Source: Marinobacter halophilus
GTDB lineage: Bacteria; Pseudomonadota; Gammaproteobacteria; Pseudomonadales; Oleiphilaceae
Direction: 5' to 3'
DNA: 64,000 nucleotides
Assembly: GCF_003007685.1 (NCBI RefSeq)
Contig: NZ_PXNN01000011.1
Span: 124,001 to 188,000, forward strand
Shown: one piece after another, positions 8,761-16,216 of the stretch
Numbering within the stretch: the stretch's first letter is position 1
How the letters are laid out: the number at the start of each line of letters is the position of its first letter
The notes under the pieces: generated by a model
Told to the model about the DNA's origin: nothing
The model's database searches: none
The model's input: only the letters and a program-made list of their open reading frames with translations
Made by a program: the position numbers and the translations under genes

Positions 8761-9924
8761 ATGGCCAACAATCCGCGCAAACCTGACTGGAACCCCCGCG
8801 CCGACGAGGTTCTGGGTGATCAGATACGGGCTTACGATAGCATGCGCGCTCAGTGCCCGGTCGCCTGGAGTGATTACCAGCACTGGTCTCTCTTCAGGCA
8901 CGACGATGTCATGCGGGTTCTGGAAGATCACCAGACATTCAGCAGTGCGGCATCCAGCCATCTTTCGGTCCCCAATGGCATGGACCCACCTGAACACACC
9001 CCCTATCGACAGGTAATCGAGCCCTACTTCTCTCAACAGGCAATGAGCGAATTCGAGCCAGCCTGTCGGAGCATTGCCCGCAACCTTGTCAATAGCCTGC
9101 CCGACGGTCAGCCCTTCGATGTGGTCGAAAGGTTCAGCCGAGCCTTTGCCCTGCAGATACAGTGCGCGTTTATGGGGTGGCCCGACTCCCTGCACGAACC
9201 ATTGAGAGAATGGGTACTGAAAAATCACCAGGCCACCCTCGCCCGTGACCGGCAGGCCATGGCTGAAGTTGCCCATGAGTTTGACGGCTATATTCACGAT
9301 CTGCTGGAAACCCGACGCCAGGCCGGAGCCAACGCCCCGAGAGACGTCACCACCTCGCTGATGGAAGAGACCGTCAATGGCCGCGCCATGACCGATAAAG
9401 AGCTCACAAGCCTTCTGCGGAACTGGACAGTTGGTGAACTGGGCACCATCAGCGCCAGCGTATCCATTCTCCTGAGCTACCTGGCCGAACACCCCGACCT
9501 CAGGCAGAGCCTTGCCAACGATACCCGTGAGTTGTCAGACTCGATTGATGAAATACTGCGTTTGGACGCGCCACTGATGTCGAATCGCCGGGTAACAACC
9601 AGGGACGTAGAGATCGGCGGCCGAAAGATTCCGGCAGGCGAGACAATCACCATTCTGTGGGCCTCCGCCAACCGGGACGAGGAAGCCTTTGGCGACCCCG
9701 ATGCATTTTGCCCACGCAAGAACCGTGACCATAATCTGCTTTACGGCGCCGGCGTTCACGTTTGCCCGGGGGCGCCTCTGGCCAGGATGGAGCTCCGGGT
9801 ACTGATGGAGGAATTTCTTTCCGCTGTCGACACACTGGAACCTGCGCTCGGGGATCAGCCTGAACGGGCGGGATTCCCGACTGGCGGCTTCAGTTACCTG
9901 CCGATGATCATCAGCAAACGATAA
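8761..9924 (+). CDS. Cytochrome P450
   Basis: This 387-residue soluble bacterial P450 has the heme-binding loop YGAGVHVCPG with the ligand Cys near residue 335, and the helix-K ExxR motif as EILR. The I-helix reads WTVGELGTISAS. Aligned with the usual AGxE/DTT motif, the threonine is kept but the acidic residue is replaced by glycine. The family hydroxylates or otherwise oxidises small molecules with electrons from a ferredoxin or similar donor, but no redox partner is encoded next to it. The start is the ATG at 8761 with CGAGGA upstream; an in-frame TTG lies 18 bases earlier. The substrate is unknown. The 242-base gap before it shows no clear regulatory motif. Confidence 0.88.
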   Translation: MANNPRKPDWNPRADEVLGDQIRAYDSMRAQCPVAWSDYQHWSLFRHDDVMRVLEDHQTFSSAASSHLSVPNGMDPPEHTPYRQVIEPYFSQQAMSEFEPACRSIARNLVNSLPDGQPFDVVERFSRAFALQIQCAFMGWPDSLHEPLREWVLKNHQATLARDRQAMAEVAHEFDGYIHDLLETRRQAGANAPRDVTTSLMEETVNGRAMTDKELTSLLRNWTVGELGTISASVSILLSYLAEHPDLRQSLANDTRELSDSIDEILRLDAPLMSNRRVTTRDVEIGGRKIPAGETITILWASANRDEEAFGDPDAFCPRKNRDHNLLYGAGVHVCPGAPLARMELRVLMEEFLSAVDTLEPALGDQPERAGFPTGGFSYLPMIISKR

Positions 9925-9957
9925 GGGGCGCAGCCTGCACATTTCCCGAAAGGCCGG

Positions 9958-10161
9958 TCAGTTAACCGGTTTTTCCTCTTTCAGGCCGATCTTCTTGAGG
10001 ATCACCATGGCCGGACACCATTTGGTGAACGCAGACTGAATGAGATTAAGGGCAATAAAGCCGGTAAACAGCAGCCAATAGGGGCTTACATAGTGGGCGA
10101 GCAGGATGGAGATCAGGGTGAACACGCCTGCCATCAGACGAAGACCTTCATTAATTGTCAT
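9958..10161 (-). CDS. Small DUF2892 (YgaP-like) inner-membrane protein
   Basis: This 67-residue protein has two hydrophobic segments (about 10-25 and 28-44), then a WCPAM motif and a basic tail. This is the pattern of the DUF2892 family, the membrane part of E. coli YgaP, often found alone beside sulfur-transfer or redox genes. Its function is not established. It converges with the P450 gene, whose stop is 33 bases away. A weak FNR-like half match (ATGACACAAATCAC, 10219-10232) lies about 60 bases upstream, too weak to rely on. Confidence 0.72.
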   Translation of the reverse strand: MTINEGLRLMAGVFTLISILLAHYVSPYWLLFTGFIALNLIQSAFTKWCPAMVILKKIGLKEEKPVN

Positions 10162-10314
10162 AGCGCACCTCTTTGAGGAAATAAAGACATACCATTTACC
10201 GATTATCCCTCACTGGCAATGACACAAATCACTTTTCAGCAACATCAATCATGACACTGGCCGAAAGCCGGTGCGCAAACCGCACCAGCTCGGCAGCACC
10301 ATTGGCGGACACAT

Positions 10315-10611
10315 TCAACACCGGTCGTTCAGAACAAAATTCCGAAGTGCCACGGCATTGTTGTGCTCGGTATCCTTGGCGGCATCGTCGGACTGGAGCT
10401 CTTTCAGGTAGCGCTCGCAAAACTTCGACCATTTATCCGGGTCATGGTTGAACCATTTGCGCCATTCCGTAGACGGTGACAGCCCTTTCAACCAGTGGGC
10501 AATGTTGGCATCTTCCCTGGCCACCCCCCGGGGCCAGATGCGATCCACCAGTATGCGTGGACCGTCTGAGCGGGCGGCGGTGTCGTACGCTCTTTTCAGG
10601 CGAATCTCCAT
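10315..10611 (-). CDS. DUF488 family protein (YeaO-like) with an apparent internal deletion
   Basis: This 98-residue protein starts like the DUF488/YeaO family (IRLKRAYD, ILVDRIWPRGV, STEWRKWFNHDP). It also ends like the family (KDTEHNNAVAL). Between KELQSDD and AAKD, however, it lacks about 20 residues that normally include a core beta-strand of the TLLYSA type. Family members are usually about 115-120 residues. The reading frame stays open across the gap, so this is an in-frame loss, not a frameshift. The family's function is unknown, and the product may be unstable. I chose the ATG at 10611; an in-frame GTG lies 6 bases upstream. Confidence 0.7.
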   Translation of the reverse strand: MEIRLKRAYDTAARSDGPRILVDRIWPRGVAREDANIAHWLKGLSPSTEWRKWFNHDPDKWSKFCERYLKELQSDDAAKDTEHNNAVALRNFVLNDRC

Positions 10612-10647
10612 AGGCACGCTCTCTGATGTATGCGTGAACTTTCCAGC

Positions 10648-11352
10648 CTAGTCCCGGATATTCAGGGTTTCAAAGAATGGCGTGAGTGTATTCTGTACCC
10701 GCTGCTTGTCTTCCGCACTCAGGTACCCTGCCCCTATGAAGTCATTCAGCATTTGGTCAGTTCGTGCAATCTGCACGGCAAACCGACGGACGCCCTGATC
10801 CGCCAGCCGCACCCCCACAGTGATCACCTGTTCCGGTAACTGCAGAGCTCCATGCCAGGTCATCCGGCATTCGAAATCCACACCGGCCTTCTGCAAAGCC
10901 TCAATGGCGGCCCAGCTCTCCGGTCCGGCGTGGCGATTGGTGGTGATGATTTCATAATCGGAGGGCAAGGCCTTGATATCCAGCCCTACCCAGTCCAGCC
11001 AGGGCAGCAGCGGCTCCAGCAACTTCAGGTGCGGGGCACCGGTGTGCAGTCCGTTGCGGAAACCCAGTTCGCGGGTTTGCTGCAGGGCCGGTAGCAGGGC
11101 TTTCTGGATGGTCGGTTCGCCGCCACTGAACACCACCGCCTCCAGCAATCCCTGTCGGCTTTTCAGGTGCCGGCGGGCCTGCTGCCAGGTGATTGTTTCA
11201 TCACCGGGCTGCAGTGGTATCAAATGCGGGTTGTGGCAGTAATGGCAACGCCAGGGGCAGCCCTGCAGGAACAGGGTTGCCGCCAGGTGTTGCGGATAAT
11301 CGACGGTGGAGAAGGCAGCCATGCCTCCGATCACCAGGCTATCCGCAGTCAT
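10648..11352 (-). CDS. nrdG: Anaerobic ribonucleoside-triphosphate reductase activating protein
   Basis: This 234-residue radical-SAM enzyme has its iron-sulfur motif CPWRCHYC with Cys at 32, 36 and 39, followed by a GGEP motif near residue 96. It uses S-adenosylmethionine to place the glycyl radical on class III ribonucleotide reductase. Its start lies one base after the stop of the small glycyl-radical-domain gene (11354-11500), and that gene overlaps nrdD. The three genes are thus tightly coupled. This version is longer than E. coli NrdG (154 residues) and resembles the type found in Pseudomonas and relatives. Confidence 0.9.
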   Translation of the reverse strand: MTADSLVIGGMAAFSTVDYPQHLAATLFLQGCPWRCHYCHNPHLIPLQPGDETITWQQARRHLKSRQGLLEAVVFSGGEPTIQKALLPALQQTRELGFRNGLHTGAPHLKLLEPLLPWLDWVGLDIKALPSDYEIITTNRHAGPESWAAIEALQKAGVDFECRMTWHGALQLPEQVITVGVRLADQGVRRFAVQIARTDQMLNDFIGAGYLSAEDKQRVQNTLTPFFETLNIRD

Positions 11353-11353
11353 T

Positions 11354-11500
11354 TCAACGCTCCCGGAAGTGGGTGCGTTCGCGGTGCTCAGACTGCTTGC
11401 CTTTGTTGAAGGCCGAGACCGGGCGGTGGTAGCCCATTACCCGGGTCCACACCTCGCAGCGCTGGCGTTGGCTGTCATCGGGAAGTTTCTGGTTATCCAT
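11354..11500 (-). CDS. Separate glycyl-radical C-terminal domain of anaerobic ribonucleotide reductase
   Basis: This 48-residue protein contains CEVWTRVMGYHRPVSAFNKG, the stretch that normally ends NrdD. The glycine of RVMGY is the expected site of the stable radical. The large NrdD protein upstream stops just before this segment would begin, so the enzyme is split over two genes. The ATG at 11500 has an excellent ribosome-binding site (AAGGAG, 6 bases upstream) and overlaps the end of nrdD by 8 bases in another frame, so it should be translated on its own. I infer that it docks onto NrdD and is activated by NrdG. A frameshift within a once continuous gene is less likely given the dedicated ribosome-binding site. 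Confidence 0.82.
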   Translation of the reverse strand: MDNQKLPDDSQRQRCEVWTRVMGYHRPVSAFNKGKQSEHRERTHFRER

Positions 11501-13268
11501 GCTGAACTCCTTCTTCACTTGTTGGGAAAGTGCCGGGCGTTGCCGACTGTGACTGCCCGGCCAGCAACAGTTCGTCGCATTTCGGGCAGAATTCGTGTTC
11601 ACCGTTCAGGTAACCGTGCACCGGGCAGATCGAGAAAGTGGGCGTGACTGTGATGTACGGCAGCCGGTAATTCTCCAGCACCGTTTTCACAAAGCGGCCG
11701 CAGGTAGCGGCATCGCTGATGCGTTCGCGCATGTACAGGTGCAGAACGGTGCCGCCGGTGTAGCGGGTTTGCAGTTCGTCCTGAAGGGTCAGGGCTTCAA
11801 ACGGATCATCGGTGTAACCCACCGGGAGCTGACTGGAGTTGGTGTAATAGGGGGCGTCCGGAGTGCCTGCCTGCAGGATGTCAGCAAACCGCTTTTGGTC
11901 TTCCTTGGCGAACCGGTAGGTAGTGCCTTCGGCCGGGGTGGCTTCCAGGTTATATAGATGGCCGGTTTCTTCCTGGTATTGCTTCATCCGCTCCCGCACA
12001 TGGTCCAGCAGCTCCAGCGCAAAGGCCCGGCCCTGTTCGCTGCTGATATCCTCCTGATCGCCTGTAAAGTTGCGGATCATTTCGTTCAGGCCATTCACAC
12101 CGATGGTAGAGAAGTGGTTTCTGAGGGTGCCCAGATAGCGTTTGGTGTAAGGAAACAAGCCTTCCACCATCAGCCGGCCAATCTTCTGGCGTTTGGTTTC
12201 CAGGCTGTCCCGGGCCAGATCCATCAGTTCATTCAGGCGGGCATACAGCGCCGGCTCGTCGCCTTTATACAGGTAGCCCAGCCGGGCACAGTTAACGGTA
12301 ACCACTCCCAGTGAACCGGTCTGTTCCGCAGAGCCGAACAGGCCATTGCCGCGCTTGAGCAGTTCCCGAAGGTCCAGCTGCAGACGGCAGCACATGGAGC
12401 GCACCATGTTGGGTTCCAGGTCGGAATTGAGGAAGTTCTGAAAGTACGGCAGACCGTAACGGGCCGTCATCTCAAACAATCGCAGGGCGTTGTCGGATTC
12501 CCAGTTGAAATCCCGGGTGATGTTGTAGGTGGGGATCGGGAAGGTGAACACCCGGCCCTTGCTGTCGCCTGCGGTCATCACCTCAATGTAGGCCTGGTTG
12601 ATCATGTCCATCTCGACCTGCAAATCACCATAGCTGAACGGCATTTCCTCACCGGCAATAATCGGTATCTGTTCCCGCAGGTCGTCCGGGCACACCCAGT
12701 CGAAGGTGATATTGGTAAAAGGCGTCTGAGTGCCCCAGCGGGATGGCACGTTCAGGTTGTAGACAAATTCCTGGATGCACTGGCGCACGGTGGAGTAGTC
12801 CAAAAGGTCCTTGCGGATAAACGGCGCCAGGTAAGTGTCGAAGGAGCTGAAGGCCTGGGCCCCAGCCCATTCGTTCTGCAGAGTGCCGAGAAAGTTGACC
12901 ATTTGGCCGATGGCGCTTGAGAGGTGCTTTGGCGGGCCCGCTTCCACCTTGCCTGGCACACCGTTCAGGCCCTCGTGCAGCAGCGTGCGCAAGGACCAGC
13001 CGGCACAGTAGCCGCTGAGCATATCCAGATCATGAATGTGCAGGTCAGCATCACGATGGGCCTGGCCGATTTCCGGGGTATACACCTCGTTCAGCCAGTA
13101 GTTGGCAATCACCTTGCCAGCGGTGTTCAGAATCAGGCCGCCGAGGGAGTAGCCTTGGTTGGCGTTGGCGTTTACCCGCCAGTCGCTGCGGTGCAGGTAT
13201 TCACTAACGGTGGCCGAGATGTCCAGCAAGGACGGATCGGCAGTTTCTGAGGTGGTCTTGGCGAGCAT
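11493..13268 (-). CDS. nrdD: Anaerobic (class III) ribonucleoside-triphosphate reductase large part
   Basis: This 591-residue protein is recognisable as NrdD by GYCAGWSLR near residue 85, by MCCRLQLDLREL near 285, and by the C-terminal zinc-ribbon start CPVHGYLNGEHEFCPKC. It reduces ribonucleotides to deoxyribonucleotides without oxygen. There is no N-terminal ATP-cone, and the C-terminus ends shortly after the zinc ribbon, without the RVxGY glycyl-radical motif found in other NrdD proteins. That motif is on the next gene. The start at 13268 has a strong AGGAGGAAC site. The leader contains a cobalamin riboswitch, so expression should fall when B12 is available, presumably because a B12-dependent reductase can then serve instead. 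Confidence 0.9.
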   Translation of the reverse strand: MLAKTTSETADPSLLDISATVSEYLHRSDWRVNANANQGYSLGGLILNTAGKVIANYWLNEVYTPEIGQAHRDADLHIHDLDMLSGYCAGWSLRTLLHEGLNGVPGKVEAGPPKHLSSAIGQMVNFLGTLQNEWAGAQAFSSFDTYLAPFIRKDLLDYSTVRQCIQEFVYNLNVPSRWGTQTPFTNITFDWVCPDDLREQIPIIAGEEMPFSYGDLQVEMDMINQAYIEVMTAGDSKGRVFTFPIPTYNITRDFNWESDNALRLFEMTARYGLPYFQNFLNSDLEPNMVRSMCCRLQLDLRELLKRGNGLFGSAEQTGSLGVVTVNCARLGYLYKGDEPALYARLNELMDLARDSLETKRQKIGRLMVEGLFPYTKRYLGTLRNHFSTIGVNGLNEMIRNFTGDQEDISSEQGRAFALELLDHVRERMKQYQEETGHLYNLEATPAEGTTYRFAKEDQKRFADILQAGTPDAPYYTNSSQLPVGYTDDPFEALTLQDELQTRYTGGTVLHLYMRERISDAATCGRFVKTVLENYRLPYITVTPTFSICPVHGYLNGEHEFCPKCDELLLAGQSQSATPGTFPTSEEGVQHG

Positions 13269-13387
13269 GTTGTTCCTCCTGGAATCGCGTCAGGTCTGTA
13301 GAACCTTCGCGAACACAGGAGATCACGCATGGGCAACCAGGGCCGAGGCTTGACCAACTGTTCACCCTGAGTCGCGAAGGTGCAGTG

Positions 13388-13571
13388 CATGTTGCCCTGG
13401 CAGGTCTTCGGACTCAGGAGCGTGAATCGTGAGATTCGGCCTTGCGTGGCGACTTCCCGGCGTGCCGCCAGTGTCAATGTGCCACGCTCGTTCCCCAATA
13501 CCGCTGCGCGTCAGTTCCGGAGTTTCACCGGATTCCCACCACAAACACAACATATTGTGGTTTTCCAGGAC
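13388..13571 (-). promoter_or_regulatory. Cobalamin (adenosylcobalamin) riboswitch upstream of nrdD
   Basis: Read on the minus strand, the leader carries the conserved B12-element blocks in order: GGGAATCCGGTGAAACTCCG, then CTGACGCGCAGCGGT, a GACACTGGCGG segment, CGGGAAG, and the 3' block TGAGTCCGAAGACCTGCC. The 5' side begins with a helix-forming CCACAATATGTTGTG. The element sits between the promoter at 13578-13606 and the nrdD start at 13268, so it controls the nrdD-radical domain-nrdG operon. The rest of this 488-base gap (13607-13756) shows only AT-rich sequence and no gene. Confidence 0.9.
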
Positions 13572-13577
13572 ACAGAA

Positions 13578-13606
13578 ACTATATAGCGGTCTAAATTAGA
13601 ACTCAA
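13578..13606 (-). promoter_or_regulatory. Sigma-70-type promoter for the nrdD operon
   Basis: On the minus strand a -35 TTGAGT (13601-13606) and a -10 TATAGT (13578-13583) are separated by 17 bases. The predicted transcript start near 13571 falls exactly at the 5' edge of the cobalamin riboswitch. No good FNR box was found here. Confidence 0.6.
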
Positions 13607-13756
13607 CGATAACATTTATTTATTTTAGTTCTTTATGAACGAAACACGGATATGCAGGTAGAAGCAGCCTGCACCTACCAACGCTGAACTGACCGAGGCT
13701 TGAGTGGTGAAATGAAGCACGATGCGGAACCAGCCTTGAAATGGTTTTACGAACCT

Positions 13757-14650
13757 CTATTTGCCCACCAGCTCCATCCCCGGTTTGCCGTACCAGTAGC
13801 CGTTGCACGGTGGTGCCTCCACCAGCTGCAGCGGATTGGTAGCCGGTGATTCCCCACGACGCACCTGATCGAAGCGCTGTATTACTTCATCCATACCCTG
13901 ATGTTCCGGGCTCAACCGGATGGTCGACACCCCCATGCGCGCCATATCCGGCAGCTCCCGCATCAGGTCATAGCGGGCGCCAGACAGGGTCGAAACGCCG
14001 TTGAGACGGAACAGCTCCTGATTTTCGCGGGAACGCAGCTCCATGCCATCCGGATGCTCGAGGCAGCGGAACTCGCAGTTGTCTTTGGGCAGATTGTAAT
14101 GGCGGGCGGTGAAGCAGCGCGATGACCAGGCCAGGGGCAGAAAGCCCCAGGAGAACACCTCGGCGGGCAGATCCAGGCCTTCGCGTTCCAGTTCGCTGAT
14201 CAACTGCCCCAAGGTTTCCTTGCCTAGCTCTACCGGCAGGTTCCAGCCCTGCAGCCCCTGTTTGGCCAGGATCTTCAGAGTGGCGGTGTTGTAGATGTTC
14301 ATGGACGGGCCGGTGATAAACGGAAGGTTGTTGCGGATCGCCACCTGCAGGGCGCTCTGGTCGTTGGCTTCGACCAGAAACTCGTCCTGCTCGCAGAACC
14401 GGCGCAATCGCCGCAAGTCGGCTTCCGATTCAACCAGGGTCAGGGTGGAGAGCACCACATTCTTGCCACAGGCCTTCAGATCCCGGGCCAGTTCCAGCCA
14501 GTCATCCGGTTTCAGTTCGCGGCGGCGGGAGCAAACCACCTCGCCCAGGTAGATGGTATCCACCGGCCACTCGGCGGCCTTGGCGTAGAAATCGAAAACG
14601 CTTTGTTTGGACCAGAACCACAGGATCGGCCCGAGGGATAGCTTCATCAT
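13757..14650 (-). CDS. ubiV: O2-independent ubiquinone biosynthesis protein UbiV (U32 family)
   Basis: This 297-residue U32-family protein lies 12 bases downstream of ubiU. The cysteines expected to hold a 4Fe-4S cluster are visible: one in VVCSRRREL near residue 40, and three in SRCFTARHY and NCEFRC near residues 180-197. With UbiU it forms the hydroxylation complex that makes ubiquinone without oxygen, probably using prephenate as oxygen donor as shown in E. coli. The third partner, UbiT, is not in this window. The start at 14650 has AAGG about 10 bases upstream; a second ATG follows directly. An FNR-type box in front of ubiU would control both genes. Confidence 0.88.
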   Translation of the reverse strand: MMKLSLGPILWFWSKQSVFDFYAKAAEWPVDTIYLGEVVCSRRRELKPDDWLELARDLKACGKNVVLSTLTLVESEADLRRLRRFCEQDEFLVEANDQSALQVAIRNNLPFITGPSMNIYNTATLKILAKQGLQGWNLPVELGKETLGQLISELEREGLDLPAEVFSWGFLPLAWSSRCFTARHYNLPKDNCEFRCLEHPDGMELRSRENQELFRLNGVSTLSGARYDLMRELPDMARMGVSTIRLSPEHQGMDEVIQRFDQVRRGESPATNPLQLVEAPPCNGYWYGKPGMELVGK

Positions 14651-14662
14651 GATCGCAGAACC

Positions 14663-15658
14663 TTATTTCCACTTGCGATGGTACGCGCCCAGGGTGGTCA
14701 GGCCACCTTCGGAAAGACCGGCCAGAGTGTTGCGCCATTCGGCGTCGATCGTGAACCTGTCCGGGTGAGCGCTCAATTCATCCAGCGCCTGGCGCCAGGT
14801 GCGGGCGACATCGGCAATGTAGGCCGGGCTGCGCTGACGGCCTTCAATCTTCACCGCACTGATGCCCAGCTGCTGCAATTCCGGCAGCAAATCCATGGTA
14901 TTCAGGCTGACCGGCTCCTCAATGGCGTGGTAGACGCTGCCCTCAACCTCAAAGCGACCTTTGCACAAAGTGGGGTAACCGGCAGATTCGCCAGGGCCAT
15001 AGCGGTCGATCAGGACATCGTTCAGGCGCGATTCCAGCCCCTGCGGCGTCTCCTGCCAGCGCACGGCTTTGGCCGGCGAGCAGGCGCCCCGGGTATTGGG
15101 GGATTCGTCGGTTAAATAGGAAGACAGATAGCACCGGCCTTCGGCCATGATGCACAGGCTGCCGAAAGCAAACACCTCCAGCTCGACCGGGCTGTGTTTG
15201 GCCACGTTCCTGACCTGATCCAGCGAAAGCACCCGGGGCAGCACGGCACGGCGGATATCGAAGTTGTCCTTGTAGAACGACAAGGCCTCATGACTGGTGG
15301 CAGAGCCCTGCACAGACAGATGCCTTGGGATATGAGGGTATTTGTTGGCGGCGTAATCCAGCAGGCCCATGTCGGCCAGGATGATGGCGTCCACACCCAA
15401 TCCTGCGGCACGGTCCACCGCACCTTTCCACTGCTCCCAGCCGTCTGGCTGCGGGTAGGTGTTGATGGCGCAAAATACCCGACTGCCTTTGGCGTGGGCG
15501 TAGTCAATGCCCTCCCCTGCGCGCTTTTCATTGAAGTTCAAGCCGGCAAACTGGCGGGCGTTGGTGCTGTCGCGGAAACCGAAATAGACCGCGTCTGCGC
15601 CGTTATCCACGGCGGTTTTCAGTGCGGGCAGGCTACCGGCAGGGCAGACAAGTTCCAT
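14663..15658 (-). CDS. ubiU: O2-independent ubiquinone biosynthesis protein UbiU (U32 family)
   Basis: This 331-residue protein begins MELVCPAGS, as U32 proteins of the UbiU/YhbU type do. The four iron-sulfur cysteines can be placed in GSLCIMAEGRC, RGACSPAK and TLCKGRF. UbiU and UbiV together replace the oxygen-dependent ubiquinone hydroxylases under anaerobic conditions. I chose the ATG at 15658, with GGAG 6 bases upstream, over an in-frame GTG at 15670. A candidate FNR/ANR box ends 57 bases upstream. In E. coli these genes are Fnr-activated, which matches. Confidence 0.9.
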   Translation of the reverse strand: MELVCPAGSLPALKTAVDNGADAVYFGFRDSTNARQFAGLNFNEKRAGEGIDYAHAKGSRVFCAINTYPQPDGWEQWKGAVDRAAGLGVDAIILADMGLLDYAANKYPHIPRHLSVQGSATSHEALSFYKDNFDIRRAVLPRVLSLDQVRNVAKHSPVELEVFAFGSLCIMAEGRCYLSSYLTDESPNTRGACSPAKAVRWQETPQGLESRLNDVLIDRYGPGESAGYPTLCKGRFEVEGSVYHAIEEPVSLNTMDLLPELQQLGISAVKIEGRQRSPAYIADVARTWRQALDELSAHPDRFTIDAEWRNTLAGLSEGGLTTLGAYHRKWK

Positions 15659-15714
15659 GGCATTCTCCACTGCAAGAGTGGCGTTACCATACCGCCACTC
15701 CCACAGGACATGCC

Positions 15715-15728
15715 TTGACCTTTATCAG
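15715..15728. promoter_or_regulatory. Candidate FNR/ANR box upstream of ubiU
   Basis: The sequence TTGACCTTTATCAG matches TTGAY-N4-ATCAA at 9 of 10 fixed positions. Its centre is about 63 bases upstream of the ubiU start, a normal distance for activation. The site lies between ubiU and the small membrane gene at 15745-15891. Confidence 0.55.
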
Positions 15729-15744
15729 CTTGAGAATCAGAAGG

Positions 15745-15891
15745 TTACAAACTTCGCCCCCGGATTACCCGCACCAGAATGACGACAATCGCGACCACTA
15801 GCAGAATATGAATAAACCCGCCCATGGAATAGGACGTTACCAAACCTAAAATCCAAAGCACCACGAGAATGACGGCAATTGTTTCCAGCAT
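15745..15891 (-). CDS. Lmo0937-type small membrane protein
   Basis: This 48-residue protein is mostly two hydrophobic segments around a GLVTSYSMGGFIHILLVV stretch and ends in a basic RVIRGRSL tail. That is the pattern of the Lmo0937 (DUF5670) family of tiny membrane proteins, common in stress-related settings but without a known mechanism. The ATG at 15891 has AGGAG 9 bases upstream. It stands alone between ubiU and the chemoreceptor gene. Confidence 0.75.
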   Translation of the reverse strand: MLETIAVILVVLWILGLVTSYSMGGFIHILLVVAIVVILVRVIRGRSL

Positions 15892-16075
15892 AACGATTTG
15901 CTCCTGTCAGGCCCATCATCAAACCACGAGCGTGTAGGGCGACGCCCTCTCATGATTATGGTTTCATGATCAAACTAGCGCCAGCCCCTGGCCCGGTCTG
16001 TTCGCTGGCACACCAAGGGCTTGAGCTACCTCTGAGGTGGTACTCTCCGCACCATTACCTATACCCTTTAGTTTG

Positions 16076-16089
16076 TTGATATAAATCAT
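16076..16089. promoter_or_regulatory. Candidate FNR/ANR box upstream of the NIT-domain chemoreceptor
   Basis: The sequence TTGATATAAATCAT matches TTGAT-N4-ATCAA at 9 of 10 positions. It lies 128 bases before the chemoreceptor start within a 325-base gap (15892-16216). The rest of that gap shows only a short hairpin AGGGC-GAC-GCCCT at 15936-15948 and no gene. Confidence 0.5.
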
Positions 16090-16216
16090 TAACTTAACAA
16101 CACTTTACAACAGCTTACAGAGCTGAGACTACCTCCACAGCTACCCCAACCTGCGAATTCTCACGCCGGTGACACTGGCCCACAATAGCCACACATTTCA
16201 GTGAAAAGGATCTCCC

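Noticed and set aside
10219..10232. FNR-like sequence ATGACACAAATCAC upstream of the DUF2892 gene
   Set aside because: Only the core TGAC-N4-ATCA matches and both flanking bases are wrong, so it was not listed as a site.
13620..13808. Minus-strand open frame between ubiV and nrdD
   Set aside because: It overlaps the ubiV end in another frame and has no plausible ribosome-binding site or family pattern.
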